From the NCBI GenBank assembly GCA_964398185.1, contig CAYNML010000012.1, positions 1 to 64,000 of the forward strand: a stretch of DNA of 64,000 nucleotides. The letters are read 5' to 3'. Below are positions 41,107 through 49,548 of this stretch, in pieces. Under the pieces are notes generated by a model. It was not told the origin of the DNA. It saw only the letters and a list, made by a program, of their open reading frames with translations, and did not search any database. Positions within the stretch are counted from its first letter, which is position 1; the number at the start of each line of letters is the position of its first letter. A program made the translations under genes and the position numbers. The DNA comes from Fen-1058 sp964398185 (GTDB lineage Bacteria > Chloroflexota > Anaerolineae > Fen-1058).

Positions 41107-41649
41107 TTAAGCCGGTTTACGGCGCGATTGGAATACCACGCCGGCGACGAGCAACGCGAAGCTGGCAAGTAGATGCAGCACCTCTGATAACGGAGGCTGG
41201 CGGAAGGCCCGCAGCACCTCGTCGGCGCCGCTCATGATCAGGCCGGCGCCCAGCAACGCCGACAGGAAGATCACCGTCCAATCGGCCATGAACACCGCCA
41301 TCACAAAGCCCAGCGCCGCGCCCAGCCCGGCCCAGATCAATTCGCTGAGGCCGCCCAGCATGCCCAGGTTGCCCAGCAGCAGGGGCAGCAGCACAAAACC
41401 GGCCAGCGCCGCTACGAGGCGCATGGCCCACTTGCCCAACCACCGCGTCAGAATCGCCAGGATCCCACCCACCAGAACACCTGCAAACAGTTGCAGCCAA
41501 CCCGGCTGAAGGATCAGCCCCACCAGCCACCAGCCCACAGCGAAGCCGACGACGGCGGCGAACAACCAGAACAAGCGGAGCCCAAAAAACAAGGCCGCGA
41601 CTCCCAGGACGATTAAAACAACCGCATTGAGTAAGGCATCTACAGCCAT
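41107..41649 (-). CDS. Multi-spanning membrane protein, DUF4203-like
   Basis: Protein of 180 residues with about seven hydrophobic segments and many Gly in membrane (FFGLRLFWLFAAVVGFAVGW, GALGFVMAVFMAD). The layout recalls DUF4203/TMEM198-like proteins; function unknown. It ends in a positive tail (QSRRKPA). It is 88 bases upstream of the coiled-coil membrane gene, on the same strand. Confidence 0.68.
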   Translation of the reverse strand: MAVDALLNAVVLIVLGVAALFFGLRLFWLFAAVVGFAVGWWLVGLILQPGWLQLFAGVLVGGILAILTRWLGKWAMRLVAALAGFVLLPLLLGNLGMLGGLSELIWAGLGAALGFVMAVFMADWTVIFLSALLGAGLIMSGADEVLRAFRQPPLSEVLHLLASFALLVAGVVFQSRRKPA

Positions 41650-41785
41650 AGTGCTCCTTTCGCGAATGGAAGATCAAGGCCAGCAGCTCACTGCGCAGTA
41701 TAGCACATCTCAATTGCGCCAGTGACATGCCGCAATGACAAACACCCCGCGGTCGACACAGACAACGAGGCGTGAACGACGCCTG

Positions 41786-42262
41786 CTACGCGCCAGCACC
41801 CAGTGACTCTTCCATTTCCTTGAGCAGCGCCTTCTCTTGATCGCTGACGAGCACGCCGCTATCTTTCGCCGCCTCGGCCACTTTCTGCCCTACGGCCAGC
41901 ACCCACGTCCGATAGGCCCCGGCATCTTCCGCGGCTGCCTTACGCAACGCCGCGGCTGCCGTTGTGCACGCGGTCATCGTTTGGCCCTTATAGGTCAGCG
42001 GATCTGACTGCTTGAACAACGATTCCTCGGCCTTCACAACATCCTTGGCCTGCGCCTGCAATTCCACAGCCAGCGCGCTGACCAATGCATTGGCGTTACT
42101 GGCTTGCGCCAATGCAAACGGAGCTTTGGCCAGGGCCATCGTTTCCTTGGTCAAACCGATCGGGCCGGAGGGCGCCACCACCATCAGCGTCACACCAATT
42201 TTCATCGGCAGGCGTAACAAGGTCTGCCACTCTTCAGCCGTAAACGAATCTTTAACACCCAT
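41786..42262 (-). CDS. Uncharacterised small helical protein
   Basis: Protein of 158 residues, almost wholly helical and Ala-rich, without membrane segments. The N-terminus FTAEEWQTLLRLPMKIGVTL and then VVAPSGPIGLTKETMALAKA looks conserved. I do not recognise a family. The RBS AGGAGAAGAAC precedes the start at 42262. It follows glycogen synthase on the same strand after 73 bases and may be read with it. Confidence 0.65.
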   Translation of the reverse strand: MGVKDSFTAEEWQTLLRLPMKIGVTLMVVAPSGPIGLTKETMALAKAPFALAQASNANALVSALAVELQAQAKDVVKAEESLFKQSDPLTYKGQTMTACTTAAAALRKAAAEDAGAYRTWVLAVGQKVAEAAKDSGVLVSDQEKALLKEMEESLGAGA

Positions 42263-42335
42263 GTTGTTCTTCTCCTTTGTTGGAAAGTGACGGCGCGGGG
42301 CGCTGTGATGAATGTCGCTGGTATTTTCCAGGCGG

Positions 42336-43790
42336 CTAATGACCGCGCACGCGCGCGATGGCCCATTCGTACAGCTGTTGGTAGCCGTAAGCCGATCGGG
42401 CCCACGAGAAATCCGCTTGCATGCCGTTGCGCTGGATCGCCTGCCAGATGACGCGATCGTTCCGATAGATGTAGATCGCGCGCTCGAGCGCGCGCCAGAA
42501 ATCGTCGGCGCTGTATTGATAGAAGGTGAAACCGGTGACGCCGTCGCGCACGGTATCGGCCAGACCGCCGGTGGCGCGCACGACGGGCACGCTGCCGTAG
42601 CGCATGGCGATCATCTGACCCAGCCCGCACGGCTCGAAACGCGAGGGCATCAGGAAGAGATCGCTGCCGCCGTAGATCAAGGGAGCGAGATCAGCCGCAT
42701 AAGTCAGGAAGGCGTGACCCTTCTCGCGGTGATAGCCTGTGATCTGCGCAAACATCTGCTCGTATTCCGGCGCGCCGGTGCCCAGCACCACAAACTGCGC
42801 TTCACCGGCGAAATCGTTGAGCAGCCGGTGTACCACTTCGCCGGTGATGTCCAGCCCCTTCTGCCAGTCGAGGCGCGTGACCATCGCCACCAGCGGCACA
42901 TCGTCGCGCTGCGGCAGTCCGGCGCGCGCTTGCAGCGCGCGTTTGTTGACCAGGCGCTGATCAATCTGTTCGAGATCGAAGGTCTGCGCCAGGTGTTTGT
43001 CGGTCTGCGGATTCCATTCGTCGTAGTCGAGGCCGTTCAGGATGCCATGCACATCGTAACTGCGATGGCGCAGCAGTTTGTCCATGCCCATCCCGCCTTC
43101 AGGCGTCATGATCTCGCGGGAGTAGGTGGGGCTGACGGTATTGACCAGCGTGGCGTGAAAGATGCCGCGCGCCATGAAATTGACCTCGTCGTAGCCTTCT
43201 TCCAGATCAAGGCGATGCGTGAACAACTGCAAATAGTCGAAGATCGACCAGCTGGTCTTGCCCTGATGCATGAGATTGTGAATAGTGAATGCCGTTGGGA
43301 TATTGCGGAACCAGGCGAGGCTGTTACCGGCCGTGTCGAGCCACGTGAGTGCGGGCGCGGCGTGCCAATCGTGCGCGTTGACGATATCGGGCCGCCACTC
43401 GATGGCGCGGATGAATTCCAGGGCGGCCCGGCAGAAGAAGGCGAAGCGATACACGTCATCGCCATAGCCGTAAATTTGGGGGCGGCCAAACAGGTTGCCC
43501 TCGGCGATGAAGTAGACGGGCACATCGCTGCCGGGCAGCTGGCCTTCAAAGACCCCGGCGGGAATTGCGCCGACGCCGGTGGGGACGAGCATCCCGCCGG
43601 GCAAGGGTGAGGTGAGTTTCAACCGACCGGCATGATACGCATCTTCAATGGCGCGATAGGCGGGCATGACGATGCGCACGTCGTGGCCCAGTTCGCGCAG
43701 GGCTTTGGGCAGCGATCCGGCCACGTCGCCGAGGCCGCCGGTCTTGGCAAACGGCGCCACTTCCGCGCTGAGGGTCAGGATTTTGAGCAT
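42336..43790 (-). CDS. glgA: Glycogen (starch) synthase
   Basis: Protein of 484 residues, GT5 family, which adds glucose from ADP- or UDP-glucose to glycogen. Key motifs: LSAEVAPFAKTGGLGDVAGS at the N-terminus (KTGGL binds the nucleotide sugar), VNAHDWHAAPA, AMVTRLDWQKGLDI and the C-terminal MPSRFEPCGLGQMIAMRYGS with the catalytic Glu. RBS GGAGGAGCTCTG lies upstream. No other glycogen genes are near. Confidence 0.95.
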   Translation of the reverse strand: MLKILTLSAEVAPFAKTGGLGDVAGSLPKALRELGHDVRIVMPAYRAIEDAYHAGRLKLTSPLPGGMLVPTGVGAIPAGVFEGQLPGSDVPVYFIAEGNLFGRPQIYGYGDDVYRFAFFCRAALEFIRAIEWRPDIVNAHDWHAAPALTWLDTAGNSLAWFRNIPTAFTIHNLMHQGKTSWSIFDYLQLFTHRLDLEEGYDEVNFMARGIFHATLVNTVSPTYSREIMTPEGGMGMDKLLRHRSYDVHGILNGLDYDEWNPQTDKHLAQTFDLEQIDQRLVNKRALQARAGLPQRDDVPLVAMVTRLDWQKGLDITGEVVHRLLNDFAGEAQFVVLGTGAPEYEQMFAQITGYHREKGHAFLTYAADLAPLIYGGSDLFLMPSRFEPCGLGQMIAMRYGSVPVVRATGGLADTVRDGVTGFTFYQYSADDFWRALERAIYIYRNDRVIWQAIQRNGMQADFSWARSAYGYQQLYEWAIARVRGH

Positions 43791-43863
43791 CAGAGCTCCT
43801 CCAAAGAATGACTACGGCTGTCCCTATTTTATATCGAATGCGAAAGAAGCGCGAAAGGCAGCT

Positions 43864-44278
43864 TCACGCTGCGCCCCGCTCCTTGACCCACTGCGTATCC
43901 ATGCGCGCGAGGCGATTCTTCTTCACATTCTCCCGCATGATCCAGGCCACATCGCGATCAGGATGGACGAGCCACTTCGCCATCGCACGCTTGCCTTTTG
44001 CACCAACTCCAGATTGGCGCGCGGTCCCGGCAAGCTGGATTCTTTCAAAAGGAATTGAGGGTCTTCCGACTTTGGCGGGAAACCGTCGGTGCATCGTCAT
44101 TGCGAGCGCTTCCTGCGAAGCAATCTCCTTTCGACCGGTACTGAGATTGCTTCGTCGCGAACAGCGCTCCTCGCAATGACGCACGTTGGTGACAATAATC
44201 CCGCTGAACCCGGAAGAGCCGGAATTGATCCCAATCGCGGAGAGTGCGCAGCGTTTGACGATAGGCTTCGGCTTTCAT
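43864..44278 (-). pseudogene. Broken HEAT/DNA-alkylation-repeat-like gene, interrupted by a palindromic repeat
   Basis: Reads on the minus strand MKAEAYRQTLRTLRDWDQF, then the CATTGCGAG repeat (44181-44095), then in another frame FLLKESSLPGPRANLELVQK (about 44057-44000), then after a further shift KWLVHPDRDVAWIMRENVKK and NRLARMDTQWVKE. The pieces look like parts of one HEAT-repeat-type protein, split by the insertion and at least two frame changes. Family recall is moderate; the broken structure is directly visible. Confidence 0.5.
44095..44181. repeat. CATTGCGAG palindromic repeat, copy in the HEAT remnant
   Basis: CGTCATTGCGAGCGCT and AGCGCTCCTCGCAATGACG enclose GCGAAGCAATCTC and GAGATTGCTTCGTC. 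87 bases, third member of the family. Confidence 0.9.
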
Positions 44279-44372
44279 GTTTCTTCAATGAACAAGAAAC
44301 CGGCTTTCTCCGCTTTGAAGGCTCGCTTCCATTCAGAACAGAGAATCCCGGTCTCTTCGCCATCAACTATCT

Positions 44373-44457
44373 GACTATCGCACTATTGGACTATCGCACT
44401 ATTGGACTATCGCACTATTGGACTATCGCACTATTGGACTATCGCACTCACTGACTA
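44373..44457 (+). repeat. 16-bp tandem repeat GGACTATCGCACTATT
   Basis: About five head-to-tail copies of a 16-base unit run from 44373 and end in CGCACTCACTGACTA, where CTA (44455-44457) is the stop codon of the ABC permease on the minus strand. It lies at the 3' end of that operon. No T-rich terminator follows. Confidence 0.85.
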
Positions 44458-45705
44458 CCGCCGCAGCTCTTGCAACAAGCGCTTGAAGTTCAGCGTGTTA
44501 AACGACAGCAGCGTATCGGCGCGGAAAAAGCGCGCGGCATAGACGATGATGCCGTAAGTCGTGACCGCCAGCAGCACCAGCCCCAGCGCCAGCTGTCCAA
44601 ACGGCACCGGTCCGCTGGCCAACCGCGTGATCATCGTCACGGGCGATGTCAACGGGAACAGGCTTAAGAATGTCGTCAACGCGCCGTCGGGCGTCTGGAT
44701 CAACACCGAGTTCAGCATCAACGGAATGAACAACGGCGACAGCACCAGGAAGGTGAACTGCGTCCCTTCACGCGTCGAGGGGGCCAACGCGCCCACGGCG
44801 CCCAACAGCGAAGCGTACAGCAGATACCCCAGGATAAAGTATAGAATCGCCCAGAAGAAGAAGCCATCCGGCAGACCCAGACTGCTCAGCCCTGCCAGGG
44901 ACAGGCCGCCGAAGATCAGCAGCGCGCCGCCCCAGATCGCCACTTGCAGCAGCGCGACCACGGCCAGCCCCAAAATCTTGCCCAGCATCAAGTCACGCGG
45001 GCGCAGGCTCAGCAGCAAAATCTCGATAGTGCGATTCTCCTTTTCCTTCGACACGCTTTGCAGCATGAAGCCGCCCGTCATGGTGATGACCAGATAGAAG
45101 ATCATCAGCACCGCAAACGGCACGCCCAGGCCGCTGAAGTCGTCGTTGTCGTCCCGCTGCGCCTCCTGCGGCGCCAGCGCCTGAAACGTCACGTCGGGAG
45201 TTGGATCGTCCAGCAAACTTGCCAGGTCGGCGTCTTTCACCAGATTCAGGCGCAGCACATACTCAAAGTAGGCGTTGTTCTCCAGGCTGTTGAACAAGCT
45301 AAAGTTGGGATCCACGACGATGAGATCACCGCTCTGGATGAAGCGGGCCGGCACCAAGTAATACTTGGCGATTGCCCCTTGCGCCAGCGCCGCTTGCGCC
45401 GCCGCTTCCGTGGGATACGCTTGCAGCGGACCCGCCGTCTGCCAAGGATTGTCACTCGGGGGTGGTGCGGGAATCTGCTCGATGATACCGGCGAGGTCCA
45501 CATACCCGATCGGTTTGCCGGCCGCCATCATGCCGCCTAACAACGGATTCGATCCGCCCGTCGCCATCGAACTTTGCGCCAGTGACTGCGAACCCAGGCT
45601 CAACGCCAGGATGAACGCCGGCAACAGGAAAGTCGTCAGCCAGAACGATCGCTTCTGCAGCGTCGTCGCAATTTCGTGTTTGATGACCAACCAGACATTG
45701 CTCAT
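44455..45705 (-). CDS. ABC-2-type exporter permease (NatB/YhaP-like), second copy
   Basis: Protein of 416 residues: an N-terminal segment (KRSFWLTTFLLPAFILALSL), a soluble domain of about 140 residues, and five to six membrane segments. VSKEKENRTIEILLLSLRPR is the family signature that faces the ATPase. It pairs with the permease upstream (45713) in a Na+ or drug exporter of NatAB type. The stop lies in a tandem repeat. Confidence 0.87.
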   Translation of the reverse strand: MSNVWLVIKHEIATTLQKRSFWLTTFLLPAFILALSLGSQSLAQSSMATGGSNPLLGGMMAAGKPIGYVDLAGIIEQIPAPPPSDNPWQTAGPLQAYPTEAAAQAALAQGAIAKYYLVPARFIQSGDLIVVDPNFSLFNSLENNAYFEYVLRLNLVKDADLASLLDDPTPDVTFQALAPQEAQRDDNDDFSGLGVPFAVLMIFYLVITMTGGFMLQSVSKEKENRTIEILLLSLRPRDLMLGKILGLAVVALLQVAIWGGALLIFGGLSLAGLSSLGLPDGFFFWAILYFILGYLLYASLLGAVGALAPSTREGTQFTFLVLSPLFIPLMLNSVLIQTPDGALTTFLSLFPLTSPVTMITRLASGPVPFGQLALGLVLLAVTTYGIIVYAARFFRADTLLSFNTLNFKRLLQELRR

Positions 45706-45712
45706 GCTTATC

Positions 45713-46930
45713 CTACCCTTCAGCCCCGGTGCGCACGGCGCGCAGCATGCTCTTCACATCCAGCCGCTGGCCGTATTGCAGCATCCCCAAACGGAAGATG
45801 CGCGCCGCCGCCCACACCATGAAAATCGCCGAAGCGGTCACGGCGATCCACCCCACGATCATCTCCCACAACGGAATGGTCGTCATACCCCAGCGCAGCG
45901 CAATAGTGAGGAACGACGTTGTCGGAAAGATCGTCAACAGCGTCGCCAGCGGACTGTTGGGCGCCGAGAAGAACACGACCATGAAGAAGAAGGGCAGTGT
46001 GAACAGCATACTCAGCGCGCCGGCAATCTGCTGGCCCTGGCGCGTCTCAGTCACCATGCTGCCCACGGCAATCATCATGCCAGAGATCAGCGCGTAAGTG
46101 GGCAGGAAGAATACCGCCAGTGTCAGGAACATGCTCCACGGCATGGTGATCGCCTGCAGCGCTTCGATGAACTGCGCCCCGACGATGAGGCTGACCGCGA
46201 TTGTCAGCGCCAGAATGCCGATCTGCGTCAACGCCACCGCCATCAACCCGATCGTCTTACCGCCGATCATTTGGCCCGGCGTCAATGACGTCACCATCAC
46301 TTCGATGGTGCGATTCTCTTTCTCATCTGAGACTGCCTCCATCAGGTAACTGCCCGAGCTGATCACGACGATGCTGAAAAACAGGCCGATGAAGAACGGC
46401 ACGAAGATGTTGATAAATGATTCGCCACTAATTTCCTGCCGCCCGTCCACCGAGCGCGCAATGAGGTTGACGCCCTGCTGCGCGCGTGCGGCCACGTCGG
46501 CGGGCAGCGCCGTGCTCAAATTCAGGCGTATCAGATTATCGAAGCGGCGCTGCGCCTCGCCGCGCGGGGCTTTGTCCCAGTAAATCAACTGCGCCTGCCG
46601 TGAGGTTAGATAGTCGGCGGGCAGCACGTAATAGGCCTGAATCTCCCGGTCTTCCAGCGCCGCGCGCGCCTGCGCCTCGTCGGCAAAGGCCAGCAGCGCT
46701 ACCGGATTGGGACCCTCGTCGAAGTTCGCCGGCAGTTCGATGATCTTCAGCAGCCCGGCTTGATCCACATAGCCGATGGGGCTGTTATTCTCGCCGGCGA
46801 TGACCACGATGATGGCAAGCGCCGTGATGCCGACGAAAAACAGCGGCATCGCCAGCGTACCCAGCACGAACGACCGCTTGCGCGCGATCTTCAAGTATTC
46901 ATGTTTGGCCACCACCCAGAACTTACGCAT
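45713..46930 (-). CDS. ABC-2-type exporter permease (NatB-like), first copy
   Basis: Protein of 405 residues with the same layout as its neighbour: N-terminal segment (KRSFVLGTLAMPLFFVGITA), soluble domain and C-terminal membrane half with VSDEKENRTIEVMVTSLTPG. The start at 46930 is set by MRKFWVVAKHEYLKIARKRS and overlaps the ATPase stop by eight bases; the longer frame lies inside the ATPase gene. Two diverged permeases with one ATPase suggest a heterodimer. Confidence 0.88.
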   Translation of the reverse strand: MRKFWVVAKHEYLKIARKRSFVLGTLAMPLFFVGITALAIIVVIAGENNSPIGYVDQAGLLKIIELPANFDEGPNPVALLAFADEAQARAALEDREIQAYYVLPADYLTSRQAQLIYWDKAPRGEAQRRFDNLIRLNLSTALPADVAARAQQGVNLIARSVDGRQEISGESFINIFVPFFIGLFFSIVVISSGSYLMEAVSDEKENRTIEVMVTSLTPGQMIGGKTIGLMAVALTQIGILALTIAVSLIVGAQFIEALQAITMPWSMFLTLAVFFLPTYALISGMMIAVGSMVTETRQGQQIAGALSMLFTLPFFFMVVFFSAPNSPLATLLTIFPTTSFLTIALRWGMTTIPLWEMIVGWIAVTASAIFMVWAAARIFRLGMLQYGQRLDVKSMLRAVRTGAEG

Positions 46931-47840
46931 GGTTTGGCTCCTGCGTGCCCTGCACCGTCCAGATGAAGATGTCGTCCAGCGACGGCTCGGCGATCTCGAA
47001 ACGCTCGATCTTGATCCCGTCGCGCGCGGCCAGCGCCTTGAACACATCCTGCGGCCCGGTGCCCTGCGCCAGCGACAGGCGCCAGTCGCCGTTGACCTGC
47101 CGCGCTTCCAGCACGCCGGGCACATTCAAGAAATCGCCCTGCCCGGTCAGCGTCACGGCATTGCCTGCAAAGTTGCGCTTGATCTGATCGACCTCGCCGT
47201 ACAGCACCGTGCGCCCCTTGTTGATCAATGCGATGCGGCTGCACAGGGCCTCTACCTGGTGCATCTGGTGCGTGCACATGATGATGGCCTTGCCCGCCGC
47301 CTGCTGCTCGCGGATGATGTCTTCCACCAGCCGCGTATTCACCGGGTCAAGGCCAGAGAACGGTTCGTCAATCACGACCAGATCAGGCTCGTGCAACAGC
47401 GTCGCGATGACTTGCGCTTTCTGCTGCATGCCCTTGCTCAACTCCTGCACCTTCTTGAAACGGTGATCATACAGATCGAGCCGCTTCAGCCAGTCGGGCA
47501 GGCGGCGTTTCGCTTCGGCCTCGCTCAGGCCCTTCAAGCGCGCCAGGAAGATCAACGTCGGCTCCAGTTTCAAATCCTTGTACAGGCCGCGCTCTTCCGG
47601 CAGATAGCCGATGCGATTCTTCTTCGCCTCATCCATCTGGCCGCCCAGCACGCTGATCTCGCCGTGATCGGCCGTAAAAATATCCAGCATCATGCGGATG
47701 CTGGTGGTCTTGCCTGCGCCGTTCGGCCCCAGCAGCCCGAAAATCTCGCCGGGATACACTTCGAACGAGACGTCTTCCACAGCGCACACCGCGCCGAAAT
47801 TCTTTCTGAGATGAGAGACCATGGCAGTTGGAGTAGTCAT
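46923..47840 (-). CDS. ABC exporter ATPase (NatA-like)
   Basis: Protein of 305 residues: Walker A LGPNGAGKTTSIRMML, Q-loop LPEERGLY, signature ELSKGMQQKAQVIATLLHEP, Walker B LVVIDEPFSGLDPV and H-loop CTHQMHQVEA. The C-terminal 90 residues form the extra domain of NatA/CcmA-type proteins. YLPEERGLYKDLKLEPTLIF is typical of the EcsA/NatA branch. The start at 47840 is chosen for MTTPTAMVSHLRKNFGAV. Confidence 0.92.
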   Translation of the reverse strand: MTTPTAMVSHLRKNFGAVCAVEDVSFEVYPGEIFGLLGPNGAGKTTSIRMMLDIFTADHGEISVLGGQMDEAKKNRIGYLPEERGLYKDLKLEPTLIFLARLKGLSEAEAKRRLPDWLKRLDLYDHRFKKVQELSKGMQQKAQVIATLLHEPDLVVIDEPFSGLDPVNTRLVEDIIREQQAAGKAIIMCTHQMHQVEALCSRIALINKGRTVLYGEVDQIKRNFAGNAVTLTGQGDFLNVPGVLEARQVNGDWRLSLAQGTGPQDVFKALAARDGIKIERFEIAEPSLDDIFIWTVQGTQEPNHA

Positions 47841-47949
47841 GAGGAATCCTTCTGTAAGTGAGATAACCAGCATCGATTGTAAGGCCGCTCAGGCAGAGCT
47901 GCCTGTAAGCCAGCCGCCACACAGCCGACATTTGGCGGAACGCGCCCGG

Positions 47950-47978
47950 ATTATACCGGCAACCGGAGTTCTGGCGAA
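47950..47978 (-). promoter_or_regulatory. Possible promoter of the NatAB-type operon
   Basis: On the minus strand TATAAT (47955-47950) is preceded by 17 bases and TTCGCC, a weak -35. The -35 lies in the inverted repeat AACTGGAGTTC/GAACTCCGGTT, which could be an operator. The transcript leader would be about 100 bases. Confidence 0.4.
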
Positions 47979-48010
47979 CTCCAGTTGCGGCATTAGGCAG
48001 ATGAGTGTAG

Positions 48011-49531
48011 TTATTTTGCGTGGACAGCACAATACTGCGACTGGGGCAGCGGACGATTGCGGCAGGGCGCTCCGGACTTGGTCACCGCATGGCAGCGGCC
48101 ATTAGCGGGAGGTGGCTTGATCGGCGAGAGGGCCGATCGAGTTGGGGAGACCAGCCGCAACAGATCGTTCAACTCAGCGTGATACATTTCGACCATCGTC
48201 TGCGGATCCGGGATCAAGCCGGCATCGCTGGCAAAGCCGACAAACACATTGCCCGCATAACTCAAGATGCTGAAGCCCAGTCCAATCTCGCCTGCGCGCG
48301 GCACCCAAAACATGAGACTGCTCAAGCGCTGCCCGGCCAGATAGATGGAGCGGCGCGGGCCGGGCACGTTGGTCATGACGGCCGACGTCTTGGCCGCGAA
48401 GAAGTCGATAATCAACTTTTCAATCTGCTGCGGCGTCAGGCCCATGAGGCTCAGCACCGTGAAAGCCACCAGCGCTTCCGGCGTGCCTTTGATGTCATCC
48501 ATGCGCCGCTTCAGCACTTGCAGCCGCTGCACCGGATCGCGCACCCCCACCGGCAGCGACAAAATCACCAGCCCAAATTGATTGCCCAACTTGCTGAGAT
48601 CTTTTGAGGCGCGAATGCTGACCGGCACCATGGCGCGCACGTTTACGCCCGTGGTGTCCTGCCCGCGCTGCTCCAGATAGCGGCGCAGCGCCCCCGTGGC
48701 GGCCGTCAACAACACATCGTTCACCGTGCCCCGCAGCGCGCGCCCCACGCGGATCACCTCGCCCAGCGGAATCGCCGCCGACCACGCCGCGCGCTTCTCC
48801 ACGCCACACGTTCCATTGATGAGCGTCTGCTGATCGGGGCTGAGCAACAGCAGCTTGGCCGCCGCATTCACGCCCAGCGCGCCCAGGCTAACGGCCTGTG
48901 TCACCCGTGCCGGATCGGTAAGCGTGATCAACGCCTCGCGCGAGACCGTGCGCGCCGCAGCCGAAGCGGCGTCCAGCAACTGCGCCAGCGGGCGGAACGG
49001 GGTGGAACTCGATCGGACCTCGAGCACCCGATCGGCAGGAGCGGGCCGTTGGAACGCACTATCACCGGGCTGCGCATCCGTCAGCGCCAGCAGCACCTGC
49101 ACCAGCGCCAGCCCGTCGGCAATGCAGTGGTGCAGCACAGGCACCAGCGCGCAGCCGCCCTGATAATTATCCACGCAATAAATGCGCCACAACGGATGCG
49201 CGCGGTCGAGCGGCTGACTCATCAGCTCACCCACCAGCTGCTGTAGTTCGATCTGGCCGGCAGGTGCGGGCAAGCTCACCTGCGGCAGATGATAGTTCAG
49301 ATCGAAGCGCGGATCGGTTTCCCAGCGCGGCAGGCCCACCCCCCACGGCCATTCGCGCACACGCTGCCGGAAGCGATCGTAGACCAGCAAGCGCTCATGC
49401 ACCAGCTCGATCAACCGCGCGCGATCGATCGGAGCGTCGAAGATCATCACGCCCACAATCTGTGCCAGATTGCCTGGTCGATCCATGCGCAGCCAGGCCG
49501 CATCCACACCGGTAAAGAATTCGTTGCTCAT
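48011..49531 (-). CDS. Wax ester synthase/diacylglycerol acyltransferase-like protein with C-terminal Cys/His motif
   Basis: Protein of 506 residues. WS/DGAT family: catalytic HHCIADG (about residue 133), NDVLLTAATGALRRYL and the C-terminal MTNVPGPRRSIYLAGQRLS. It would join fatty acyl-CoA to alcohols or diacylglycerol. After the domain (from about residue 478) a tail CHAVTKSGAPCRNRPLPQSQ then YCAVH gives CX9CX10CX2H, similar to short zinc-binding tails such as DUF5763. That tail is unusual for this family. Confidence 0.85.
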   Translation of the reverse strand: MSNEFFTGVDAAWLRMDRPGNLAQIVGVMIFDAPIDRARLIELVHERLLVYDRFRQRVREWPWGVGLPRWETDPRFDLNYHLPQVSLPAPAGQIELQQLVGELMSQPLDRAHPLWRIYCVDNYQGGCALVPVLHHCIADGLALVQVLLALTDAQPGDSAFQRPAPADRVLEVRSSSTPFRPLAQLLDAASAAARTVSREALITLTDPARVTQAVSLGALGVNAAAKLLLLSPDQQTLINGTCGVEKRAAWSAAIPLGEVIRVGRALRGTVNDVLLTAATGALRRYLEQRGQDTTGVNVRAMVPVSIRASKDLSKLGNQFGLVILSLPVGVRDPVQRLQVLKRRMDDIKGTPEALVAFTVLSLMGLTPQQIEKLIIDFFAAKTSAVMTNVPGPRRSIYLAGQRLSSLMFWVPRAGEIGLGFSILSYAGNVFVGFASDAGLIPDPQTMVEMYHAELNDLLRLVSPTRSALSPIKPPPANGRCHAVTKSGAPCRNRPLPQSQYCAVHAK

Positions 49532-49548
49532 GGTCTCTCTCCGCGCTG

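Noticed and set aside
43791..44454. Real gene between glycogen synthase and the ABC permease
   Set aside because: The best frame (43864-44184) is half palindromic repeat and half a fragment that continues in other frames; annotated as a pseudogene.
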